Shown here one piece after another: positions 34,449-42,376 of a stretch of 64,000 bases of DNA. Made by a program: the position numbers and the translations under genes. Origin of the DNA: Sphingomonas mali NBRC 15500 (GTDB lineage Bacteria; Pseudomonadota; Alphaproteobacteria; Sphingomonadales; Sphingomonadaceae); NCBI RefSeq assembly GCF_001598415.1, contig NZ_BCYX01000002.1:1-64000 (forward strand). The letters run 5' to 3'. A model generated the notes under the pieces. The model did no database searches and was not told where the DNA came from. It saw only the letters and a list, made by a program, of their open reading frames with translations. Each line of letters begins with the position of its first letter. Position 1 is the first letter of the stretch.

Positions 34449-36469
34449 AGCCCCGGAATGAGGTCGCGCCCGGCGCCCTCGTCGATGCCGTAAGCGCGCG
34501 TGGCGGGCGTGAGCTGCCGCGCCTGATCCATCGCACGCTGGTCGGCGGCCGGATTGTCGTCATCGTCCTGGCCGGCGGCGAGCGCGGGATCGGGGTCGAC
34601 GGGCGCTACCGCCCTCTCTTCCGCTAGCCCGGGATGGCGCTGCTGCTGGAGGCCGCCCGCGTCCTCGGTACCGTCCGCCTCGGCGGCGCGCTGCAACCGG
34701 GCATCGGGCAAGCGTGCGCAGCGGCCCCAGTCGTTCGATCGTTGCGCTGGCCGGTCGGCGTAACGGTCGCCCGCCAACATGGGCGCAGAGCACACGCGGT
34801 CGCGGAAATTGCCGTCCTCGAAATAGCGCAATTTCTGGGCGCGGATCGGGGCGAGGCCCGAGACCAGCACCAGTTCGTCGCTTGCCGGCAATTGCATGAC
34901 CTCGCCCGGGGTCAGGAGCGCGCGCGCAGTCTCCTGGCGGCTGACCATGACATGGGCGAGCCACGGCGCGAGCCGGTGGCCGGCATAATTGCGCATCGCG
35001 CGCTGCTCGGTGGCGGTGCCGAGCGCGTCGGAAATGCGCCTGGCGGTGCGTTCGTCGTTGGTCGCAAACGCGACGCGGACGTGGCAATTGTCGAGGATCG
35101 AATTGTGCTCGCCATACGCCTTCTCGATCTGGTTGAGCGACTGCGCGATCAGGAAGGCGCGGATGCCGTAGCCGGCCATGAAGGCGAGGCTCGTCTCGAA
35201 GAAATCGAGCCGGCCCAGAGCCGGGAACTCATCGAGCATCATCAGCAGCTGGTGGCGGCGCGCGCCCTCTGCGCCCGCATCGAGCCGTTCGGTCAGGCGG
35301 CGGCCGATCTGGTTGAGGACCAGGCGGACCAGCGGCTTGGTGCGGCTGATGTCGGAGGGCGGGATGACGAGATAGAGCGAGACGGGCCGCGCCCCTTCGA
35401 TCAGGTCGGCGATCCGCCAGTCGCAGCGCGACGTCACCTCGGCGACGGTCGGGTCGCGATACAGCCCCAGGAATGACATCGCGGTCGAGAGCACGCCCGA
35501 GCGTTCGTTCTCGCTCTTGTTGAGGAGTTCGCGCGCGGCCGAGGCGACGACCGGATGGACGCGCGGCACATCCTGCGTGCCGAGATGGTTGGTCGCCATC
35601 ATCCGCCGCAGCGTCGAGACGAATGAGCGCTGCGGATCGGAGAGGAAAGTCGCGACGCGGGCCAGCGTCTTCTCCTCTTCCGCATAGAGCACGTGAAGAA
35701 TCGTGCCGACGAGCAGGGAATGACTGGTCTTTTCCCAATGATTGCGGCGCTCGAGCGCGCCCTCGGGGTCGACCAGGATATCGGCGATGTTCTGGACATC
35801 GCGCACCTCGTCGGCGCCGCGGCGGACCTCGAGCAAGGGATTGTAGCGCGCCGAGCGCGGGTCGGTCGGGTTGAACAGCAGGCAATGCGAAAAGCGCGAG
35901 CGCCAGCCGGCGGTCAGCGTCCAGTTCTCGCCCTTGATGTCGTGGATGACCGCCGAGCCGGTCCAGGACAGGAGGGTTGGGACGACCAGGCCGATTCCCT
36001 TGCCCGAGCGGGTCGGCGCGAAGGCCATGACATGTTCGGGACCGTCGTGGCGCAGATACTGGCCGCCGAGGCGGCCGAGCAGCACGCCGCGGTCGCGGTG
36101 CAGCCCCGCCCGCTCGACCTCTTGGGGCTTCGCCCAGCGTGCCGAGCCATAGGTCGTGACATTGCTGCGCTGACGCGCGCGCCACAGCGAACCGAGCACC
36201 GCCGCGCCGCATCCGAGAAACCCCGAAGTTCCGGCGAGCATGCCGGCCTTGTCGAAGACGTGGGGGGCGTACGCGTCATAATGATACCACCACCAAAAGA
36301 GCGCCCAGGGCCGATAGACGGGAACATGGCCTGCAATCAGCCACGGCGCGCCGAGCTCAGGCTGGTAGGCGAGCATCGCCGCCGCCCATTGGGTGGCGGC
36401 CCACAGCCCCGCGAGCACGATCGCGAAGACGACGAGGACCTGGCCGATCAGCATTTTGGTAGGGGTCAC
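34445..36469 (-). CDS. traG: Type IV coupling protein TraG (VirD4-like)
   Basis: 674 residues from a GTG start with GGGGAG 8 bases upstream. Two membrane segments near the N-terminus (VLVVFAIVLAGLWAATQW; about 78-95), then the ATPase with Walker A FAPTRSGKGIGLV (about 150-162), VIHDIKGENW, and Walker B LLMMLDEFPALGRL, then FLIAQSLNQIEKAYG. It links the relaxase-DNA complex to the channel. It is first in the compact operon; no relaxase or relaxosome genes remain upstream of it, where decayed sequence starts. Confidence 0.93.
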   Translation of the reverse strand: MTPTKMLIGQVLVVFAIVLAGLWAATQWAAAMLAYQPELGAPWLIAGHVPVYRPWALFWWWYHYDAYAPHVFDKAGMLAGTSGFLGCGAAVLGSLWRARQRSNVTTYGSARWAKPQEVERAGLHRDRGVLLGRLGGQYLRHDGPEHVMAFAPTRSGKGIGLVVPTLLSWTGSAVIHDIKGENWTLTAGWRSRFSHCLLFNPTDPRSARYNPLLEVRRGADEVRDVQNIADILVDPEGALERRNHWEKTSHSLLVGTILHVLYAEEEKTLARVATFLSDPQRSFVSTLRRMMATNHLGTQDVPRVHPVVASAARELLNKSENERSGVLSTAMSFLGLYRDPTVAEVTSRCDWRIADLIEGARPVSLYLVIPPSDISRTKPLVRLVLNQIGRRLTERLDAGAEGARRHQLLMMLDEFPALGRLDFFETSLAFMAGYGIRAFLIAQSLNQIEKAYGEHNSILDNCHVRVAFATNDERTARRISDALGTATEQRAMRNYAGHRLAPWLAHVMVSRQETARALLTPGEVMQLPASDELVLVSGLAPIRAQKLRYFEDGNFRDRVCSAPMLAGDRYADRPAQRSNDWGRCARLPDARLQRAAEADGTEDAGGLQQQRHPGLAEERAVAPVDPDPALAAGQDDDDNPAADQRAMDQARQLTPATRAYGIDEGAGRDLIPGL

Positions 36470-36903
36470 GAAATGGCTCCCCGCCGGGCCTATTCCCGAC
36501 GGCGGAAGACTCCTGCAAAGCGCCTCGAAACTACACCGCGCTGAGGGACGCTGTGCGGCCGGTTACGGCTATCGGCGTCGCTTCGCTTCGCTTCGACCAA
36601 GGCAGAAAAGCGGTGAGTCGGTCACTAACGCGATCAGCTCCGATTCGACGGACGGCGCCCGCCTGCGATCGGACCGGGAGCACCGGCAGGGCGTGTACTT
36701 GCCGACCAATTCGCCAATTTAGGTGCACGGCAACCGACCCCGAAACTGCGGCGTCCATGAAGCCAAAAATCTTTGGCGCGGCTATGCCGCCTTCGCCGAT
36801 TTGTCCGACGACCTATGGCAGGCGCTCCCAGAGAGGCCTCAGCAAACTTTTATGCCGATTGTGACCCGGAACGCCTCAGATCAGACTAGGCGACCGCGCG
36901 CGC
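36470..36903. other. Junction region between conjugation operon and peptide locus, possible gene fragment
   Basis: This 434-base gap marks where the transfer operon stops. A plus-strand frame at about 36723-36900 reads NLWRGYAAFADLSDDLWQAL and then PERPQQTFMPIVTRNASDQ, which looks protein-like but has no start with a ribosome site and runs out in the aminopeptidase gene. I do not recognise it. A short GCTTC triplicate occurs near 36582. It may be the scar of a deletion that removed the relaxase side of the element. Confidence 0.35.
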
Positions 36904-38691
36904 CTAACTGGCCAGCGGTGCAGTCCGATGTTCGAGCCAGTGACGCTCTTCGGCCGCCAGCAGGGGCGACAGCCGCTCAAACACCGTAGCGTGGTAGCGA
37001 TCGACCCAATCGAGTTCCGCCGATGTGAGCATTTGCAGATCGATCACCTCGCGATCGATCGGCGCCATGGTCAGGGTTTCGAAGCCCAGCATGGGCATCA
37101 CCGCGCCGTCGACAGGTTTATCAACCACGACCACGAGGTTTTCCGTTCGGATGCCAAACTGGTCTGCCTTGTAATATCCCGGCTCATTGGACAGCACCAT
37201 GCCGGCCTGGACCGGCACTTCTTCCGGCCGCGCTCTGGCGATGTAGACGGGGCCTTCGTGGACATTGAGGAAATGGCCGACGCCGTGACCGATGCCGTGC
37301 GCGCACTCGATCCCGCTGGCCCAAAGTGGCGCACGGGCGATGGCGTCGAGCTGACTGCCGAGCGTCCCAGGCGGGAAGGCGGCGGTATCAAGCGCGATAT
37401 GGGCTTTCAGGACAAGGGTGAAGCGGTTGCGGAATTCCGCGGAGGCCTTTCCCACTGCAACCGTACGCGTGACATCGGTCGTCCCACTAGGATATTGCCC
37501 ACCTGAATCGACCAGATAGATGCCGTCCGGCCGGATCGGTGCGTTGCTATCTGCCGAGGCAGAATAATGCGGCATAGCGGCGTTGCCGTCCGCGGCGGAG
37601 ACAGGCTCGAACGACAAGCCATGCAGTTCGCCGATCTCGCGACGAAAGTTCGTGAGTTTAGCCGCAGCGGACAATTCGGTCAGTTCACCTTTGGGTGCCT
37701 CTTTGGCGAACCAGTGCAAGAACCGCGTCAAAGCCGCGCCGTCGAGGACATGGGCCCGTCGGAAGCCGTCGATCTCCGCTTCGTTCTTGGTCGCCTTGGG
37801 AAGGATGGTGGGATCGCGGTGGTCGACCGCTCTCGCGCCGCCTGCGGCGAGCGCGTCGTAGATCGCAGCAGGCGTACGGGCCGGATCAACCGCGACCAGC
37901 TTTCCCTCGAATGCCTCCAGTGCGCCGTAAAACCGATCATAGGGCACAATACGTACGTCATCAGCCAGATGCTCGCGGACTGCGGCGTCGATTTTTGCTA
38001 GATCGATGAAGAGATCAGCGGTCCCGTCGCTATGACAGACCGCGTAGGCAAAGTTGATCGGCGCGATCGGATTGTCGCTTCCCCGCAGATTGAACAGCCA
38101 AGCGATGGAATCGAGGGCGACCAGCACGCAGGCGTCCGCGCCGATCGAATGGAGCCAGCTGGTCACATCGGCCCGCTTCGCGCCCGAGCTTTTTCCGGCA
38201 AGCGCATCGGGCTGAATGAACGCAGGTGTGACGGGCCGGGCGGGCTGATCGGGCCATAACGGATCGACCGGGTTGCGCTGCAGGGGCACGAGGACGACAC
38301 GATCGCCTAGCTTCTGCTCGATGGCCTGTATCGCACCGCGCGTATAGAGCCGTGCATCGTAGCCGATGCGAGAGCCTGCCGCAGCGTTCTGCGTGAGCCA
38401 TTCGGCGATATTGGTTTCCGGCTCGTCCGCATATTGCCAATGCGCTGGATCGACCTGTTCCCGAACTATGCTGGAGTATCTCGCATCAACGAAGATCGCG
38501 GCGCGATCAACGAGCACCGCAACCTTGCCCGTCGAACCGGTAAAGCCTGATAGCCAAGCCACGCGCTGCGAATAGGCGGCAACGAATTCGGAGATATGCT
38601 CGTCTCCGGTCATCATGATGAAACCGTCCAGGCCGTTATCGACCAATGCAGCGCGCAAAGCGCTCAGTCGGGATTCCGTGTCGCGAACCAT
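36904..38691 (-). CDS. Xaa-Pro aminopeptidase (aminopeptidase P, M24B), cytoplasmic
   Basis: 595 residues from ATG 38691 (MVRDTESRLSALRAAL), preceded by a GAGGA stretch; an ATG eight codons upstream lacks one. Two creatinase-like N-terminal domains lead to the pita-bread catalytic domain. Metal ligands are seen in YLVDSGGQY and GTTDVTRT (aspartates about 393 and 404), GVGHFLNVHEG (histidine), LSNEPGYY and IRTENLVVV (glutamates). The HGIGHG loop is intact. It removes the first residue when proline is second. No signal peptide. It lies 30 bases after the cyclophilin-DUF885 fusion, in one operon with a transporter and a DPP4-like peptidase. Confidence 0.92.
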   Translation of the reverse strand: MVRDTESRLSALRAALVDNGLDGFIMMTGDEHISEFVAAYSQRVAWLSGFTGSTGKVAVLVDRAAIFVDARYSSIVREQVDPAHWQYADEPETNIAEWLTQNAAAGSRIGYDARLYTRGAIQAIEQKLGDRVVLVPLQRNPVDPLWPDQPARPVTPAFIQPDALAGKSSGAKRADVTSWLHSIGADACVLVALDSIAWLFNLRGSDNPIAPINFAYAVCHSDGTADLFIDLAKIDAAVREHLADDVRIVPYDRFYGALEAFEGKLVAVDPARTPAAIYDALAAGGARAVDHRDPTILPKATKNEAEIDGFRRAHVLDGAALTRFLHWFAKEAPKGELTELSAAAKLTNFRREIGELHGLSFEPVSAADGNAAMPHYSASADSNAPIRPDGIYLVDSGGQYPSGTTDVTRTVAVGKASAEFRNRFTLVLKAHIALDTAAFPPGTLGSQLDAIARAPLWASGIECAHGIGHGVGHFLNVHEGPVYIARARPEEVPVQAGMVLSNEPGYYKADQFGIRTENLVVVVDKPVDGAVMPMLGFETLTMAPIDREVIDLQMLTSAELDWVDRYHATVFERLSPLLAAEERHWLEHRTAPLAS

Positions 38692-38721
38692 CTGCAGTCC
38701 TCGGCCTCTGTTCATCAAGTT

Positions 38722-40995
38722 TCAGTTACGCATGGTTTGCTGCACGCAAATCCATGCACGGGCGCGAATATCCAGTTCGGCGAGTGAGACGGGGCCGAGG
38801 CTCAGGACCATGTCGTGAAAAGCTCGGAGCGAGAAACTTTCTCTCAGCGCCGCCTCGGCGTCCACGCGCAAACCATGAATGACGCGTTCGCCGATCTTGT
38901 AGCTCAGTGCCTGGGCAGGCATGCCAATGTAGCGATCAACCTCGGATTCGCAGGTCGCGCGCGGCAGGAAACTGTTCTGTTCGAGATAGTCGATGGCCTG
39001 TTCCCGGCTCCACCCCAGCCAGTGGATGCCGGTATCCACCACGAGCCTGGATGCGCGCCACAGTTCGAAGCTGAGTAGGCCGAACTGATCTGCCGGTTCA
39101 TCGTACAGCCCGAGATCGTACCCCAATCGTTCGCTATAAAGCGCCCAGCCTTCGACATAGCCGTTATAGTCCTGCCACGTGTAGCGGCGGAAGTCGGGAA
39201 GTTGCTCGAGTTCGTGGGCGATGCTGAACTGCATCAGATGACCAGGCCATGCCTCATGCAAGGTCAGCGCGGGGATCAGGTGTAGCGGCGCCTTTTCAGG
39301 CAGCGATGTGAGCCAGTAGATGCCCGGCATCGATCGATCAGCCCGGGCGGGTTGGGCCAACGCAGGCGGCAGCGATGCGGATGCCGCGACTGTCAGAGGC
39401 TCGACGCCATAGGTGATGCGCGGCATCCGTCCGAACAACCGCGGCAAAAGCGCATCGACGCGCTTTGCAAATGCGCGCGTGAAGGTGAGCAGCATTTCGG
39501 CATCGGGCGCGGTCTTCGCTTCAAGCTCGGCGGCCACCTCCGCCCGTTCGCCCGTCCGGCCCATCCTCGCCAATACCGTGTCGAGCTCGTGCTGGATACG
39601 AGCTACTTCCTCCAGACCAATGGCATGGATGGCATCGGGGTCGAGATCGGTGGAGGTCTGCTGGCGGACCTTGAAGCGATAATAGTCACGCCCGCCTGGC
39701 TGACTTGCCAGCCCAATCTCATCGCTCAGTTCAGCGTCCAGATTGGTCATGGCATCGCGAATTGCGCGTAATGCAGGTGCAATCGCATCCTCGACGATGG
39801 ATGCCGCCCTCCTGCGTTGCGTGTCCAGCAGCGCCGCATCCGCGGCAGCAACAGCAGGCGCGAAGCGCGCCGCAATCACGGCGCCCAAGCCGCTGCTGTC
39901 GTTGAGATCGGCATCAAGCATGGCCACTAATTGGGGCAGCAGGACGCGGGGTAAGCGATAGCCGCGCCGGAAGCCTTCCCGCAGAGAGTCAAGATTCATT
40001 GTCAGGAAGGCGGGCACCGCTTCCATCCGCGCCAGGAAGTCATCGCGATCGTCGAGGGTATCGAGCGGTGTCTGCTGTGCCAGCATAGTCGGCAGGCTCG
40101 CGAACCCGAACGGAAAGAGCTGCCCGCGGTGATGTTCATCGTGATGGTAGGCTTCTACGATGGTTGCGAGTTGCTGTTTTAGCAGGGCGAGTGTCGTGCG
40201 TTCCTCTGTGTCCAGCGCAGTCGTATCGATTGCCCCGGCGCGGTCGCGCATACCGGCGCACAGCAGCGCGCGGCGATTAAAGTCAGCAGTCCTGACCCCA
40301 TCCAATTTCCGATTCTCGCTGCGAATGCCCGCAGCGCTCGCCTCCGTCGGGAATTCGCGAACGCGGAACCGCCAGTAATCGGCGGCAAGATCGGCCAGCA
40401 ACCCGGAAGACGTCGTGGCCTCCGGCGCTATGCGATGAATGACCGGCGGATCGATGGCGAACTGCCCCTTGAAATAGTCGACAGGGGCTTCTTTCCGCGT
40501 CGGCAGGGCGTGAATAGCGCGCGCCACGTCCATTCCCGCAACCACTCGCCCAAACGCGGCGAACCCGGCGCCGTCGCTTGTGCGTCCCCCGCCCTCATCG
40601 AGAGCGGGCTGCGCGCCAATGCAGATGAAGAAACCTTGCGCGCTTCCGAGTCCCCCATCCAGCCGGGGCAGCGAAATCGTGCCGTCCTCGTGGAACAGTC
40701 CGCTGGCGCTCGTGCTCTCATGTTCTACGTCCGCGTGAGGCGTCAGAGAGGTTGTCGCCCCCTGAATGACCTCGATCAACGGGGTGCCGCGATCATTGTC
40801 GCTGCGAACGATGCGGCCGAAGCTCCCTCCATCGTAGGACCCGGCGGCGATTTCAGACAGGAATGCCGCGACTGACTTGGGCGCACGATTGGGATAAAGT
40901 TCGACCAGCATATCGCCAAGATCAGTGACGATCCGCACGTGCAGCGAGCAAGCGGCATCGCCAGCGGCCGTCCGCCGCTCAATCATGTCAGCCAT
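38722..40995 (-). CDS. Cyclophilin-type prolyl isomerase fused to DUF885 metallopeptidase-like domain
   Basis: 757 residues. The ATG overlaps the MFS stop (ATGA); a TTG one codon upstream is not needed. Residues about 18-175 are a cyclophilin: VRIVTDLGDMLVELYPNRAP, YDGGSFGRIVR, GSAQGFFICIG, FAAFGRVVAGMDVARAI. Residues about 190-757 are DUF885: ADYWRFRVREFPTEAS, LPRVLLPQLVAM, and the zinc-type motif LTLHEAWPGH (His580, Glu581, His586), then YVEGWALYSERLG and GMPAQALSYKIGE. No signal peptide, so it is cytoplasmic. A prolyl isomerase joined to a peptidase-like domain, between aminopeptidase P and a peptide-type S9 enzyme, suggests cis-trans isomerisation of Xaa-Pro bonds to help cleavage. The coupling of activities is inference. 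Confidence 0.9.
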   Translation of the reverse strand: MADMIERRTAAGDAACSLHVRIVTDLGDMLVELYPNRAPKSVAAFLSEIAAGSYDGGSFGRIVRSDNDRGTPLIEVIQGATTSLTPHADVEHESTSASGLFHEDGTISLPRLDGGLGSAQGFFICIGAQPALDEGGGRTSDGAGFAAFGRVVAGMDVARAIHALPTRKEAPVDYFKGQFAIDPPVIHRIAPEATTSSGLLADLAADYWRFRVREFPTEASAAGIRSENRKLDGVRTADFNRRALLCAGMRDRAGAIDTTALDTEERTTLALLKQQLATIVEAYHHDEHHRGQLFPFGFASLPTMLAQQTPLDTLDDRDDFLARMEAVPAFLTMNLDSLREGFRRGYRLPRVLLPQLVAMLDADLNDSSGLGAVIAARFAPAVAAADAALLDTQRRRAASIVEDAIAPALRAIRDAMTNLDAELSDEIGLASQPGGRDYYRFKVRQQTSTDLDPDAIHAIGLEEVARIQHELDTVLARMGRTGERAEVAAELEAKTAPDAEMLLTFTRAFAKRVDALLPRLFGRMPRITYGVEPLTVAASASLPPALAQPARADRSMPGIYWLTSLPEKAPLHLIPALTLHEAWPGHLMQFSIAHELEQLPDFRRYTWQDYNGYVEGWALYSERLGYDLGLYDEPADQFGLLSFELWRASRLVVDTGIHWLGWSREQAIDYLEQNSFLPRATCESEVDRYIGMPAQALSYKIGERVIHGLRVDAEAALRESFSLRAFHDMVLSLGPVSLAELDIRARAWICVQQTMRN

Positions 40996-42368
40996 CAAAT
41001 TGTCACTCGCTCTCTCTCAGCGACATGGTGGATCAGGCCGGCAAACGGCCGTTCCGCCAGGCGAAGCAGCACGATGCCGGCTGCCCAGGCAGGAACCGCA
41101 ACGATGGTCATCGCGACCAGCAATTGACGCGGCTCGGCGCCCAACGCGCTCGAGACCCAACCCACCAGTGTTGGCGCGCTGCCGCCGACCAGGCCGGCCA
41201 CGATCGCCCACACGGCAAAAAGTCTCGCGCGCAGGACCGCCGGGGCCATGTCCTGAAGCAAGGTGGGTACCATGCAACCAATGGCCGTACCCGTCAGCAT
41301 GAGCGCGCCGAACAGCGCATAGACCTGCCACGTCGCGCCGACGAAAGGAAAGGCGAGGAGCAGAGGGGTCGACAGCAGCATCGCAATCCAGAAAAACCGG
41401 ATCGTCGCCACGGGACCGAGGCAGACGATTAGCCGGCGAACGATCAGCGTCCCGGTGGCCACGCCACCGACCATGCCAACCGCGGTTGCCAACCCCATTG
41501 CTGTGCCATTTTGCGCCGGCGTCGCGCCGAAGAGCCGCGTGGCCGCAACCGGTAGCCAGACAAGATAGCCGCCAAATGCCACCATGTAGAGAGTGAGACC
41601 GCCAAAGACTGGTCCGATCGCCGACCGGTTTTGCCAGATGAACGACCAAAACTCCTCGGCTCCGCGGCCTTCGCCCGTCGCGGTTGCTGATGCGCTTTGC
41701 GCCGTGTCCAGCCGGGCGAAGGTCAGGAAGATGAGGAACAGGGGCGCGGGAAGCACGACCAGGAAGAAGGCCAGCCGCCAGGATTCGAACGCGCGGACCG
41801 CTGCGGGCAGATCGCTATGGACCGCGTCGAGCATTCCGATGGCGCCGCCTCCCAGCGCCAGCCCTGCCGAAATGCCGAGATAAGCGAAGAAGTACATCAG
41901 GCCGTTGGCCAGCAGCCGCTTGCGGCCTTTGAACAGTTCGGGAACGAATGACGCGAAGATCGGTCCGGCGCCGGCTTCACCTGCCGCGACGGCGATGGCG
42001 GCAATGAACAACTGCTCGAAATTCTGCGCGACGCCGCACGCGGCTGTGCCGAGCGACCAGGTCAAAATGCACAGGGCGAGAATGGAGCGCCGACCAAAGC
42101 GGTCGGCCGCCCAGGCGATGGGGTACACGGCGGCGACGGAGAAGATCGCGAAGGCGAGGCCTTGGATCATGCCCAGTTGACTGTCGCTCAGGCCAAGGCT
42201 GGCCGACATCGGTGCGGCGGCCAGGGTCAGCACCTGCCGATCGACGAATGCAAACAGCGTTACTGCCAGCGCGAACCACAAGGTGAACCAGCCACCCTTC
42301 AGCACATGATCTGGGCTGGGCTGCGCGGTATCAGCCTCGATTGCCGGTGCGGCAGTCGCCATGGTCAT
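40995..42368 (-). CDS. MFS transporter (spinster-like/sugar-phosphate-type family)
   Basis: 457 residues, twelve membrane segments. Landmarks: LFAFVDRQVLTLAAAPMSASLGLSDSQ (first helix with the DRQ motif common in spinster-like MFS of sphingomonads), the loop 2-3 motif WAADRFGRRSILALC, GEAGAGPIFASFVPELF and the later GFVG-type helices. It probably moves a small organic compound, here perhaps a peptide, across the inner membrane. It lies 8 bases after the DPP4-like peptidase and its stop overlaps the start of the fusion gene, so it is in the middle of the operon. Confidence 0.85.
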   Translation of the reverse strand: MTMATAAPAIEADTAQPSPDHVLKGGWFTLWFALAVTLFAFVDRQVLTLAAAPMSASLGLSDSQLGMIQGLAFAIFSVAAVYPIAWAADRFGRRSILALCILTWSLGTAACGVAQNFEQLFIAAIAVAAGEAGAGPIFASFVPELFKGRKRLLANGLMYFFAYLGISAGLALGGGAIGMLDAVHSDLPAAVRAFESWRLAFFLVVLPAPLFLIFLTFARLDTAQSASATATGEGRGAEEFWSFIWQNRSAIGPVFGGLTLYMVAFGGYLVWLPVAATRLFGATPAQNGTAMGLATAVGMVGGVATGTLIVRRLIVCLGPVATIRFFWIAMLLSTPLLLAFPFVGATWQVYALFGALMLTGTAIGCMVPTLLQDMAPAVLRARLFAVWAIVAGLVGGSAPTLVGWVSSALGAEPRQLLVAMTIVAVPAWAAGIVLLRLAERPFAGLIHHVAERERVTI

Positions 42369-42376
42369 GCCCCGAT

